From NCBI GenBank assembly GCA_000435535.1, contig FR884461.1, positions 1 to 19,928 on the forward strand: DNA of 19,928 nucleotides. Reading direction: 5' to 3'. Position numbers and translations under genes: made by a program. Position 1 is the first letter of the stretch; every line of letters begins with the position of its first letter. Positions 1 to 9,897 of the stretch are shown here, in pieces. The notes beneath the pieces are model-generated. The model was not told where the DNA came from. It was given only the letters and a program-made list of their open reading frames with translations, and did no database searches. Source of the stretch: Clostridium sp. CAG:575. GTDB lineage: Bacteria; Bacillota; Clostridia; TANB77; CAG-508.

Positions 1-40
1 AAAAAATGATATTGAATATAAATTTAAAACTATATACAAT

Positions 41-46
41 TATAAT
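41..46 (+). promoter_or_regulatory. possible -10 box upstream of giant surface protein gene
   Basis: A TATAAT hexamer lies 85 bases upstream of the ATG at 132. No convincing -35 box sits 16-18 bases before it (TTGAAT at 12-17 is too far), and in DNA this AT-rich the hexamer could be chance. The rest of the 131-base leader shows no riboswitch or hairpin that I can recognise. Confidence 0.2.
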
Positions 47-131
47 AAGGTTAATTATCAATTAATTTAAATAGAGTTTTTAAAAGATAAAAATAACTTT
101 ATTTAATATAGAGAAAGGATAGGGATTTTCG

Positions 132-3100
132 ATGAGGGAAACAATTAAAAAAATTATGGCAGTTTTTGCAATTATGATGTTAATGTTAAATAGTTCTGCT
201 ATGGTGCTTATTTCAGCAGCAGTTGATGCTATAGAAAACATTATAGATGAAAGCAAAATAAATGGAATCTATGAAATCAACTTAGAGAAGTATGTAAATT
301 ATAAGATGCAAGATGTGGAAAAAGGAGCTGGAGTTTTACTACAATATAATTTAAAAACGGGAATTGAATATACTGATGGACAAGAATCTAAGCCGTTGAA
401 TTCAACAGGTGTTCTTTTAAAATTTCCAAAAATAGAAGATAGCTATCCTGAAAAAGTAGAAGTAGAAGCTATATCTACAAAGGCAACAAATGGAAGTGAT
501 GAAGCAAAGGATTGGACATATGTATATGATGAGGAAAATGGAGAAATAAGAATTGGAGCATTTAATCAAGAAAATGATAACGGGGAGATCTATAATCAAT
601 ATGAAGATGGTGCAAGGGATGAATATAGAGTTATTTGCTATTATGGAGAAGGTACATATGTTGATGATAATACAAATAGAAAATTAGAAGTAACAGGAAT
701 TCTACAACTTAATATAAAAAATAATGATGAAGAAATAAAAAAGAAAACAGAGATAAAAAAAGAAGATATAGTTAAAGAAAATATATCTGGTCTAATATCA
801 ACAGAAGTAAATACAAGTGATATATATAACGGATTTATAAAATCAAATGCTAATAATAATACAGATTATAAGACAAATTATACAGAAAATTTAAAAATAA
901 ATGTAAGTTATAAAGACAATTATGACGAAGCAATAATCAAAACGAATAATTATGTAGTTAAGACAGAAGAAAAAAATAAGATAAAAAATGAAGTAGAAGA
1001 AGAAACAAAAGATATAATATATACAAAAAGTGAAATTAATAAAAATGAAATACTAAATAAATTAGGTGCAAATGGATATTTAAAACTATACGACCAAGAT
1101 GATGAATTATTAGGAGAGGTAAATAAAGATACAGAAGTAAATGAAAATGGAATAATAGAGTTTCAATATGAAAAAGAAGTAACAAATTTGAAAATTGTTA
1201 TAAGTAGACCAGAGCAATTTGGAAATATAGAGATAAAAAATGAAAGACAAATAAAAGAAAATTTAAGAGAAGAAAATGTAAATAAAATTCAAGTTAAAAA
1301 TAATATTAGTTTGTTAAAAAATGAAAAAGAAACTATAAAGAAAATAAATGAGGAAACACAACAAGAGGAAGAGATAGAAAGAGAATATCAAAAGGAAATT
1401 TATAGTTTTGAAAGTGTAAATTTTGAAAAAATAAAAAATTCAGAAACAAAAATGGATGTATCAGTTGATAAAACAGATTGGACAAATAATGTACAAAATG
1501 ATGTTACATTTACAGCTACACTTGTAACAAATGATATAAAATATAGTTTATTTAAAAATCCTACTATAACACTAAAAATGCCAAGTGAAGTGGAAAAAGT
1601 TATTTTAGGTGATGTGTCAGTATTATATGATGAAAACTTACAAATAGCTAATACGGAAGTTATTGAAGAAGATGGTTGTAAAGTTATAAAGATTTCATTA
1701 AATGGAGAACAAAGTCAGTATACAATAGATTCTTTGGTTAATGGTGCAAATGTTATTATTCCAGCTACTGTTATAGTAAAAAAGGATGTTTCTTCAGTAG
1801 ATACACAGGTAAAAATAAATTATGAAAATGAGAAGGATTTATCTAATAATGAATTAGTAACAGATGTTCATATTTATTCTATTTTTAATCAATTAGATGT
1901 GAATAATTCTAAGGAAGTAAGTATTGAAAACGAATCAAGTACATCTAATTTTGAAAACAATAAAAATATAGTAGAAGAAAGAGATTTATCAAAAGATGAT
2001 ATAGAATTGAATGTTAAAGCTTATGTTGGAAGTAAAGAAATATCTAATGGAGATGTAGTTTATGAAGAGCAAATTATAAAATATGAAATAAATGTAATTA
2101 ATAAAACTAATGAAAGACTTAATGGAATTAGTGTTTTGGGTAAAGTGCCAGATGGAACTGTATATGGTTCTGTTGATATCGGAACATATTGGGAAGGAAA
2201 ATATGATTATGTAAAAGATGAAGAATTAAAAGAATATAATTTGGAAATAAATTCTTTAGAAGCAAACCAAAGTCTTACTAAGTTTTATGAAGTTATAGTA
2301 AATGATTTAGATGATAATGAAAAAGTAAAAGATATTATTAATGAAGTAGAAGTAAAATCTAAAGACAAAGTAATTTGTAGTAAAGAAATAAAAAATACAG
2401 TAAAAAATGCAGAAATGGTGTCATATTTAAAATCATATATTGGTAGAGATGAAAAAAATTCATTACATTATTGGCTATATGTTAAAAATTTAAGTGATAA
2501 AACATTGAAGAATGTGAAAGTGGAAACAGATGAATTTCCTAAGGAATTAATTTTTAAGAAGAGTGAATTAACCAATATGGCTTCAACAGATAATTTTGGT
2601 AGTTTTAAAGATAATAAATATACAGCTGAAATTGAAAGTATAAATCCTGGAGAATATGTTTGTATAAGAATACTTGTAAATGTTGGGAATTTTGATGATA
2701 ATATAAATGAATTTGAGGAAAAATTATCTTTTAAAGCTAATTCAGTATATATTTCTAATGAAAATAGAAGAATGGTTTATCCAGAATATGTTACTGTTGT
2801 ACAAACTTTAGACAAAGAAGGGGAAAAGGTAGAGCCAGATACAGAATTAACATATAAAGTATCAATAAAAAATGAATCTAAAATAAGAACACAGATTAAT
2901 ATTTTAGATTATTTACCAAAAGGAGTAAAAGGACAGAAAGCAACTTTTCAAAAGTGGATTTTTCCAAATGATGATTTAGTAACAACATATGATTTGGAAC
3001 AAGAAGCTAATAAAGAGTATGAAAGAGAAGAAACTACTATTAATATAGGTAATACTATATTAGATAGTTCAGGAAATCCATTAGGAGATATTTATTATCA

Positions 3101-6100
3101 ACAGCTATTTATACCAGCGGGAAGAACTTTGGATATTGTATTTACAGCTAAAACTATGGATGTAAGTGAACCAACAGTTGCATCAAATTATATGACAGTT
3201 AGTGGTGAGTATATACATACAAAAGTTTCAAATACGGTCAGTTGTACAATAGTGCCTAAAGGATGGGTTGACCCAGATCCAGATAATCCAGATCCAGATA
3301 ACCCAAATCCAGATAATCCGGATCCAGATAATCCAGATCCAGATAACCCAGATCCAGATGACCCAGATCCAGATAATCCAAATTCAGATAGATATAGTAT
3401 AAGCGGTGAGGTATGGTTTGATAAAGATGAAAATGGAATTAGGGACAGAGAAAGTAATATGAGTGGTATTACTGTAAAAATTTATAATGCTGATAATAAT
3501 GTAATTTTGAAAGATAAAAATGATGAAGCTAGAGTGTTATCGACAGATGCAGATGGAAATTATAAATTTACAGATCTTACGAATGGAAGATATTTAGTTT
3601 TATTTGAATTTGATACTGACAACTATGATGTTACTCAATATAAAGTTTCGGGTGTAGATGATTCAATAAATTCAGATGTTGTTTTGAAAAATGTTTCAAT
3701 TGATGGAATTGAGAAAAAAGTTGCAATAACTGATATTATTACGATTAATTCATCAAATGTTACTAATATTGATATGGGATTAATTTATAAAGCCAAATTT
3801 GATTTAAGATTAGATAAATATGTAAGTAAAATAAAAGTTATGAATTCTAATGGAACAAAAGAATATAATTATGATGAGGGAAAAATTACTAAGGTAGAGA
3901 TTGCAGCAAAACAAGTTAATAATACAACTGTAGAGATACAATATAAAATGAAAATAACAAATGAAGGTACAGCGGATGGATATGTTACTGAGATATCTGA
4001 TTATTTACCAGATGGATTAACTCTAAATGATAGTAATTGGAAAATAAAAAGTAATGGAACAGTTTATACTAATATTTTATCAGGGGCTAAGATTGAAAGT
4101 GGAGAGTCTAAAGAAATTTTATTAAATGTTACGAAAAAGCTTACGACTGATACAGTTGGAAAATTTGTTAATTCAGCAGAAATTACTGGAAGTTTAAATA
4201 CAAAAAATTTAAAAGATATTGATTCAGTAGAAGGAAATAAAGATGTTAACGAGGATGATTATTCTGATGCAACAGTAATAATTTCTATAAAGACTGGATT
4301 AGTAAGAAATATTATTTTTACATTTTTTATATGCTTGTTTGTAGGTGTTATTATTTATCTAATTTATTTGAAAAAAGTAAAAATAAAAAATGTTTTTAGA
4401 ATTTTTATGGTTGTTTTAGTGATGAGTATTTTTATTCAGAGTGCAGCAGTACAGGCATATCTTGATATTACTGGTTGGGTTGATGAAGAAAATCATACAT
4501 ATCCAAGTTGGGATGAAGTAGATGGTGTGCTTGTTAATAGGAATGTAGATTTTATATGTATGGACAATGGTTTAGGAATGTGTCACGAACATCATCATTG
4601 GTATCAGCAAAGTACAGAAAAAACGGATGAAACAACAGAAGAAAAAAGTAGAATAGAAGAGTATGTAAAGATTACTAAGGATGATAGTGGAGCTAAATTT
4701 ACTATAGAAGATGGAAAATATAAGATAGGACCATATAAAATTTCATGGAATTATGCTTCAGAAATAACTATTACTGGTAAATATGTTACAAATGATGGAA
4801 CAACAATTAAAACACATGATATATCAAGTTCACAAATGTCTATAACTCAAAGTGGAATGTCAGAAGTAATATATTTTATTCTTCCATTACAAACTATAGA
4901 AGTAAATAATGTAAATGTGAAAGCTGTTCATAAAGATGGACTTCAAATTACCTACGAACATAAGTGGAGATATGTTTGGTCACCAGTTTCATATGATAAT
5001 CATACTACTATGACACATGATAATTTACAAAGAATGAAACCTAAAGATGGCTGGGATTCAGAGCCAATTATAGAAAAATATGATACTACTGATAATGTTA
5101 CAATGGCTACTAAAACATGGTATGGACATTCAAAAATTATAAAGAAAGATAAAGATACAGGAGAAACATTAGAAGGTGTTAAATTTAAAATTGAAGGAGG
5201 ACCAGCTAATATAACTTCAATTGGTACAACAAATAGTAATGGGGTTATTAATTTTAAAAAATTGCAGCCGGGTGAATATACATTGACAGAGATAGAAGTA
5301 CCATCAGGATATAATTTGAGTTTACAGCCTAAACCACAGCAAGTTACAATTACTAATGGGGAGACCACAATTGTAAGGATAAAAAATAGATTATATGGCG
5401 ATTTAAGAATAATAAAAGCAGATCAAGAAACATATGATAAAATGAATGGAGTAGGATTCTTAATTTTTAAAGACGATAGTGACGGAACTAGAAAATATAT
5501 AAAAAGCTACAAATATAAACAGAAAGAACCTGCAATAGTAACTTGGACGACAGATATTAATAAAGCAAAATGTTTCTATTCAGGAGAAAAAGATTCAGAA
5601 GTAGATGGGTATATAACAGGTAATATTTCAAGCTCTAAGGGAACAGTATTATTAAAAAATCTTCCTATTAGAGATGGAAGTTCAACAAAAGTAACATATT
5701 ATGCTCAAGAGTATAGATTTGATTATGATAAAAATCCAGATTTAATTTATTATAAATTAGATAAATCTAAGGTAATAAGCAAAAAATTAGTAACAAATGC
5801 ATCAGGAAGAAGCATGGATGATAGTGATAGGACGGAATTATTGCGAAGAGTTACAAAAAACTTTTTAGGAACAGATTACATAAGAAATCAGTTGAAAGAT
5901 GTACCTTTAGAAGTAATGGGAAATGAGTTATATTTTAGAATTTGTAAAAGTACACCATCATCAGATTTTATAAATTTAGTAAATAAGGAGTTTAGAGGAT
6001 TTAATCCAAATAATGGATATACTAAAGAAGATATGCAAAGATTGGTTGATTTAATATTTTTTGAAAATAATACTAGAATGTCTACTATAGCTAATAATAT

Positions 6101-9100
6101 TTTTGCAGATGATGAAGCTATTAAACAATATAGTGGTAGGTTATGTTCTATAGTTGATATTAAAGGTGGAAGTGTTCAAACTTCTATGAGTGACTATTTA
6201 TATGATAGTTTAAAAAGCCAAACAGTATTCTTAATGAAAAATAAGCAATATACAATTGATGTTAGAGGATATGTATGGGAAGATATTCAAGTAAGTAAAC
6301 AGACAAAAAGAAATGACTTATATAAAAATGATGATGCAGACATTAAAGATTTACCTGCTTCAGATGTTACTGTAAGATTATATGCAGAATTAAATCAAAA
6401 CGGAGGATTACCAACATTAGTAGCTACTACCGATGAAGATGGAAATTATAAGTTTAAAGGTGCACAATTTGTATTAGATGCAAACGGAAACAAGGTATTA
6501 GATGAAAATGGAGATCCTAAAATACAATACAATATAATAATTGAAAATTTACAAAATTATAATATAGAATTTGAATATAATGGATTAAAATACGAATGTG
6601 TAAAAACAGAAAAGGAATTATTCCCTAATAAGCAAAATGCTTATGAAATGGAAAATTCATCTAAAGCTAAAGAAAAAGATGAAGATAGAACAAACTTTAA
6701 TAATTCATATGCTACAATTAAAGGCAAAATAGCTTTAGCAAATAATGTCACTGAGGGACAAGTTTCAAATACAAGTAATGCTGATACAAGTACATTAACA
6801 TATGAAAGTAAGAAACATGTTTCTACATTAGTACAGAATACAGGCTATAGTGTAGAAAGTGCTAAAGGTAAAGTTACTCCATTTGAGAATGTTTCTATGA
6901 AGGCTGATACAAATACAGCAGGATGTAATTTTAAAGATATGTATGATTTACTTCCAAGTGGAGCAAGAGAAATATCAAACATAAACTTAGGATTATATGA
7001 AAGAGAACAACCAGATTTAGCAATAGTAACAGATATTGATAATATAAAATTATCAATTAATGGATATGAACATACATATAATTATAGACAAAGACATGTA
7101 TTAGAAGGTATACCAGATAAGGACTTGAATCCAGGATATGATGCAACAATGGATAGATTTAGAGTATCTGTTAAATATCCTACTACAGGAAATTATAAAG
7201 AACTAAGTTATACAAGAGGAGTGTATGATTCGTATATAGCTTATACAAAAGAGAATAGTACAGACGAAAGTCGTTTAAGAATGTTTGTAACATATAGAAT
7301 TGCTGTAAAGAATGAAAGTAGTCAGTTAATATCAAGAGTAAGCTTAAGAAATTATGCTGATGCTAGATATTCTGAAATTAGAAATTCATATATTTATGGT
7401 ACAAATAAAGATATAACAACAGAATGGAATAATAATAATAATGAACCAATAACTTACGACAATAAGAGTATTAATATTTGGGAAACACAATTAATTGGAC
7501 AAGATATACCAGCAGGAGGATGCATGTATGTGTACCTAACATATGAAGTATCAACAGCAACAATTATAGATATGGCAAAATTAAACCCTGATGGAAGATC
7601 TAAAGTGGAATTAGCTGAAAATGTAACAGAAATATCATCTTACTCAACATATGATAGTTCAGGAAATGTATATGCAGGAATTGATAAGGATTCAGCACCT
7701 AATAATATAGCATATCATAATTCAGAAACATACGAAGATGATACAGATGCAGCACCAGATTTATATCTTACAAGAAAAGCATCAAAACAATTCTCAGGTT
7801 TAGTATTTGAAGATGCAACGGATAATAAATTAAAAACTGGAAGCGAGAGATTAGGAAATGGTGTATATGATGAGAATGAAGACCCGGCAGTAAAAAATGT
7901 AGAAGTTAAATTAGTTAAGTATAATTCTAATTCAGGTTTAGTTACAAATAATGATGATGTAATAACATTATATAACTTAGATGCCGACGGGAAGGTAGTT
8001 CCAACACAAGCACAAACAATTACTGGAGATGGAGGGACATATAACTTTACAGGTTTTATACCAGGAGAGTATTATATAGTTTATACTTATGGAAAATATA
8101 AATATATAGATATGAATAAAGAAAATACATCTAGTGATGTACAAAGTGAGGCACAAAGAAAGGCTATAACAACACAAGAATATAAATCTACAATTATAGA
8201 TGAAAATACATATAGAACATTAATAGATAATGATTATAATAAAATTAAAGATAATAATTTATGGTATTGGTATGAAAATAGTGGTAATTCTGGTAAATCT
8301 TCAGCAGTTGATGATAATGACATAAGAACAAAGATAAATGAATATTTAAGTGCAATTACATATGGAAATAAAACAGCGTATGAAGGAGAAAGTTATAATG
8401 ATAATAATGGAAATAATGTAACTAATGCAAATCACCAACTAATGAAATCTTATACAGGAATTATGGATGTTGCAATTGAAGATAGTAGAGACCAGACGAC
8501 TGAATATGAGAAGAGTGGAGTTTCAGATGAAGAAAAACGTAATTATCAAATTAAATATGGTTATGACACTAATAGTGGTGGAAATGGTGAAACTTCAGAT
8601 GAAGTAAAACGTAATTATCAAATTAAATTTGGTATTGTAGAAAGACCTAGACAAAGTTTAAAAGTTACAAAAGATATAGCTAGTGTAAAATTAGCATTAG
8701 CTAATGGACAGATTATAGCTGAAGGAAACAAAGAAGATATACAAGCAGGAAATGTAAAATATGTTGTCTATCCAGAGGGAGGACCTTTAAAAATTGAAAT
8801 TGATAATGAAATCATAGAAGGTGCAGATTTAGATATCAACTATAGAATTAATGTACAGAATTTATCTGAAGTAGATTATGATAATGTAAATTATTATAGA
8901 TACGGAGCAGGAAAAAATAATGAATATACAACTGACTTAGTAACACTTACCCCTGCTATTGCAGATTATGTTGATGAAAAGTTATCTGTGACTTATGATA
9001 TAGATAAAAACAATAGGGAATTTAAGTATTATGATGCTACAAATGATACTAAAAATATTTGGCAATTGTTACCGACATCTGGAAAGGAAGATAAGAAACT

Positions 9101-9593
9101 TGCTGGAATAAATATAAGCGACAGTGTATTTGGACATATAAAAAATAGAAGCAACATAGTAGTTAAGAAAACAACTGATGAAATATTACCAAAAGTTACA
9201 AAAACTACAGATAATTATAAAAATTATAATTTATTAGCAAAGAAAAAATTAACAAGTATATCAACAAATACTGATAATACATTTGAAAACTATGTTGAGT
9301 TAATAGAGGTATACAATTCAGTAGGAAGATTCTATGGGGTAGATAGTGATAGGGAGCATCCTGATAATAATATTTGGAAATATGAAACACCAGGAAACTT
9401 TGATCTTACACAAGAAGAAGAAGGTAAAAAACTAAATATAAATGAATCTGATACAAATTCTGAGATAAATCCATCAAAAGTTACAATTATGCCACCAACA
9501 GGAGACAATAAAATTTATTATTATATAATAGGAATAAGCAGCTTAGTAATATTAGTTGGAGGAATAATTATCATAAAGAAAAAAGTTTTATAG
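132..9593 (+). CDS. giant multidomain sortase-type surface protein (DUF11 / SdrD-B / Cna-B domains), apparent double protein
   Basis: This 3153-residue protein is probably an adhesin or cell-wall scaffold; the ligand is unknown. An AGGG ribosome binding site lies 7 bases before the ATG. Residues 1-31 form a signal peptide. Residues 36-600 are Glu/Lys/Asn-rich with a charged stretch near 390-430. DUF11-like beta domains cover about 610-1040 and include the YLPKG motif. Seven DPDNP repeats follow (1049-1083), then an SdrD-B-like domain from 1088 (GEVWFDKDENGIRD) and another DUF11-like block. Residues 1393-1413 are a membrane segment and 1421-1442 a second signal-like segment ending AVQA. The second half has a Cys/His cluster (1476-1489), a Cna-B domain (likely isopeptide K1671, N1752 and E1720), SdrD-B-like domains from about 2040 and 2554, and DUF11-like blocks near 2300 and 2850. 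MPPTG (3120-3124), a membrane segment and KKKVL end it. The family call is firm; domain borders are approximate. Confidence 0.9.
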   Translation: MRETIKKIMAVFAIMMLMLNSSAMVLISAAVDAIENIIDESKINGIYEINLEKYVNYKMQDVEKGAGVLLQYNLKTGIEYTDGQESKPLNSTGVLLKFPKIEDSYPEKVEVEAISTKATNGSDEAKDWTYVYDEENGEIRIGAFNQENDNGEIYNQYEDGARDEYRVICYYGEGTYVDDNTNRKLEVTGILQLNIKNNDEEIKKKTEIKKEDIVKENISGLISTEVNTSDIYNGFIKSNANNNTDYKTNYTENLKINVSYKDNYDEAIIKTNNYVVKTEEKNKIKNEVEEETKDIIYTKSEINKNEILNKLGANGYLKLYDQDDELLGEVNKDTEVNENGIIEFQYEKEVTNLKIVISRPEQFGNIEIKNERQIKENLREENVNKIQVKNNISLLKNEKETIKKINEETQQEEEIEREYQKEIYSFESVNFEKIKNSETKMDVSVDKTDWTNNVQNDVTFTATLVTNDIKYSLFKNPTITLKMPSEVEKVILGDVSVLYDENLQIANTEVIEEDGCKVIKISLNGEQSQYTIDSLVNGANVIIPATVIVKKDVSSVDTQVKINYENEKDLSNNELVTDVHIYSIFNQLDVNNSKEVSIENESSTSNFENNKNIVEERDLSKDDIELNVKAYVGSKEISNGDVVYEEQIIKYEINVINKTNERLNGISVLGKVPDGTVYGSVDIGTYWEGKYDYVKDEELKEYNLEINSLEANQSLTKFYEVIVNDLDDNEKVKDIINEVEVKSKDKVICSKEIKNTVKNAEMVSYLKSYIGRDEKNSLHYWLYVKNLSDKTLKNVKVETDEFPKELIFKKSELTNMASTDNFGSFKDNKYTAEIESINPGEYVCIRILVNVGNFDDNINEFEEKLSFKANSVYISNENRRMVYPEYVTVVQTLDKEGEKVEPDTELTYKVSIKNESKIRTQINILDYLPKGVKGQKATFQKWIFPNDDLVTTYDLEQEANKEYEREETTINIGNTILDSSGNPLGDIYYQQLFIPAGRTLDIVFTAKTMDVSEPTVASNYMTVSGEYIHTKVSNTVSCTIVPKGWVDPDPDNPDPDNPNPDNPDPDNPDPDNPDPDDPDPDNPNSDRYSISGEVWFDKDENGIRDRESNMSGITVKIYNADNNVILKDKNDEARVLSTDADGNYKFTDLTNGRYLVLFEFDTDNYDVTQYKVSGVDDSINSDVVLKNVSIDGIEKKVAITDIITINSSNVTNIDMGLIYKAKFDLRLDKYVSKIKVMNSNGTKEYNYDEGKITKVEIAAKQVNNTTVEIQYKMKITNEGTADGYVTEISDYLPDGLTLNDSNWKIKSNGTVYTNILSGAKIESGESKEILLNVTKKLTTDTVGKFVNSAEITGSLNTKNLKDIDSVEGNKDVNEDDYSDATVIISIKTGLVRNIIFTFFICLFVGVIIYLIYLKKVKIKNVFRIFMVVLVMSIFIQSAAVQAYLDITGWVDEENHTYPSWDEVDGVLVNRNVDFICMDNGLGMCHEHHHWYQQSTEKTDETTEEKSRIEEYVKITKDDSGAKFTIEDGKYKIGPYKISWNYASEITITGKYVTNDGTTIKTHDISSSQMSITQSGMSEVIYFILPLQTIEVNNVNVKAVHKDGLQITYEHKWRYVWSPVSYDNHTTMTHDNLQRMKPKDGWDSEPIIEKYDTTDNVTMATKTWYGHSKIIKKDKDTGETLEGVKFKIEGGPANITSIGTTNSNGVINFKKLQPGEYTLTEIEVPSGYNLSLQPKPQQVTITNGETTIVRIKNRLYGDLRIIKADQETYDKMNGVGFLIFKDDSDGTRKYIKSYKYKQKEPAIVTWTTDINKAKCFYSGEKDSEVDGYITGNISSSKGTVLLKNLPIRDGSSTKVTYYAQEYRFDYDKNPDLIYYKLDKSKVISKKLVTNASGRSMDDSDRTELLRRVTKNFLGTDYIRNQLKDVPLEVMGNELYFRICKSTPSSDFINLVNKEFRGFNPNNGYTKEDMQRLVDLIFFENNTRMSTIANNIFADDEAIKQYSGRLCSIVDIKGGSVQTSMSDYLYDSLKSQTVFLMKNKQYTIDVRGYVWEDIQVSKQTKRNDLYKNDDADIKDLPASDVTVRLYAELNQNGGLPTLVATTDEDGNYKFKGAQFVLDANGNKVLDENGDPKIQYNIIIENLQNYNIEFEYNGLKYECVKTEKELFPNKQNAYEMENSSKAKEKDEDRTNFNNSYATIKGKIALANNVTEGQVSNTSNADTSTLTYESKKHVSTLVQNTGYSVESAKGKVTPFENVSMKADTNTAGCNFKDMYDLLPSGAREISNINLGLYEREQPDLAIVTDIDNIKLSINGYEHTYNYRQRHVLEGIPDKDLNPGYDATMDRFRVSVKYPTTGNYKELSYTRGVYDSYIAYTKENSTDESRLRMFVTYRIAVKNESSQLISRVSLRNYADARYSEIRNSYIYGTNKDITTEWNNNNNEPITYDNKSINIWETQLIGQDIPAGGCMYVYLTYEVSTATIIDMAKLNPDGRSKVELAENVTEISSYSTYDSSGNVYAGIDKDSAPNNIAYHNSETYEDDTDAAPDLYLTRKASKQFSGLVFEDATDNKLKTGSERLGNGVYDENEDPAVKNVEVKLVKYNSNSGLVTNNDDVITLYNLDADGKVVPTQAQTITGDGGTYNFTGFIPGEYYIVYTYGKYKYIDMNKENTSSDVQSEAQRKAITTQEYKSTIIDENTYRTLIDNDYNKIKDNNLWYWYENSGNSGKSSAVDDNDIRTKINEYLSAITYGNKTAYEGESYNDNNGNNVTNANHQLMKSYTGIMDVAIEDSRDQTTEYEKSGVSDEEKRNYQIKYGYDTNSGGNGETSDEVKRNYQIKFGIVERPRQSLKVTKDIASVKLALANGQIIAEGNKEDIQAGNVKYVVYPEGGPLKIEIDNEIIEGADLDINYRINVQNLSEVDYDNVNYYRYGAGKNNEYTTDLVTLTPAIADYVDEKLSVTYDIDKNNREFKYYDATNDTKNIWQLLPTSGKEDKKLAGINISDSVFGHIKNRSNIVVKKTTDEILPKVTKTTDNYKNYNLLAKKKLTSISTNTDNTFENYVELIEVYNSVGRFYGVDSDREHPDNNIWKYETPGNFDLTQEEEGKKLNINESDTNSEINPSKVTIMPPTGDNKIYYYIIGISSLVILVGGIIIIKKKVL
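3276..3380 (+). repeat. 7 x 15-bp tandem repeat encoding DPDNP
   Basis: Seven in-frame 15-base units encode DPDNP (one begins with Asn, one reads DPDDP), preceded by DP and followed by NSD. They join a DUF11-like region to the first SdrD-B-like domain. Asp/Pro repeats of this kind act as stiff spacers in Gram-positive wall proteins. Several copies are nearly identical at DNA level, so the copy number could change without breaking the frame. Confidence 0.95.
4308..4457 (+). other. internal membrane anchor plus internal signal-peptide-like segment in the giant protein
   Basis: Residues 1393-1413 are a long hydrophobic segment preceded by SIKTG (1385-1389) and followed by the basic loop KKVKIKNVFR (1414-1423). 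That is the layout of a C-terminal wall anchor, with a degenerate sorting motif. Residues 1424-1442 are again hydrophobic and end in AVQA, a good signal peptidase I site before Y1443. Taken alone, residues 1413-1442 would make an ordinary signal peptide. In-frame TTG (4368) and ATG (4407) codons exist, but neither has a ribosome binding site at the right distance, so one continuous protein is most likely. Confidence 0.75.
8523..8633 (+). repeat. direct repeat of 39 bp, period 72 bp, within the giant gene
   Basis: Two 39-base copies at 8523-8561 and 8595-8633 differ at two positions and encode SDE(E/V)KRNYQIK(Y/F)G twice. The Asn/Gly/Ser-rich stretch between them makes the period 24 residues. 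It looks like a recent small in-frame duplication between the last SdrD-B-like and the last DUF11-like region. Confidence 0.9.
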
Positions 9594-9653
9594 TTTGAAT
9601 AAATTGTAAAAGATAATAATAAAATTCTAATTGAATTGTATATTAGTAATAAA

Positions 9654-9706
9654 AAAAGAAAAAGTATAGTTTTTAAATTATACTTTTTCTTTTGCTTGAT
9701 TTTTTT
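9654..9706 (+). terminator. Rho-independent terminator of the giant gene
   Basis: A 15-bp perfect stem (9654-9668 with 9679-9693) has a 10-base loop. The 3' arm is T-rich and a further T7 run follows shortly after, about 60 bases past the stop codon. The A-rich 5' arm would give a U-rich tail on the opposite strand too, but the genes on both sides read on the plus strand. Confidence 0.75.
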
Positions 9707-9724
9707 ACAAAAATATATTATTAT
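9696..9724 (+). promoter_or_regulatory. candidate promoter of tRNA-Arg
   Basis: TTGATT (9696-9701), a 17-base spacer and TATTAT (9719-9724) would start transcription about 13 bases before the tRNA. The boxes overlap the T-rich tail of the preceding terminator, so the match is suggestive only. Confidence 0.4.
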
Positions 9725-9743
9725 AATAATGCCTAAATTATAT

Positions 9744-9819
<76 letters not shown>

Positions 9820-9897
9820 AATTATAAAATTATCTGTAATAATAATTTAAGCTAAAGAATTAAATTCAGAATATATCAATGATATACGGGGGAAAAA

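Noticed and set aside
83..98. 16-base sequence AAAGATAAAAATAACT shared with 13824-13839, before two different genes
   Set aside because: By a rough estimate from base composition, an exact match of this length is expected about once by chance in 20 kb of DNA this AT-rich, and the distances to the genes differ.
4368..4409. Separate start (TTG 4368 or ATG 4407) making the second half its own gene
   Set aside because: No ribosome binding site lies 5-12 bases before either codon, and the frame is continuous with the first half.
5000..5368. 122-codon open frame on the minus strand
   Set aside because: It is antisense to the Cna-B region of the giant gene, has no ribosome binding site that I can see and no recognisable family.
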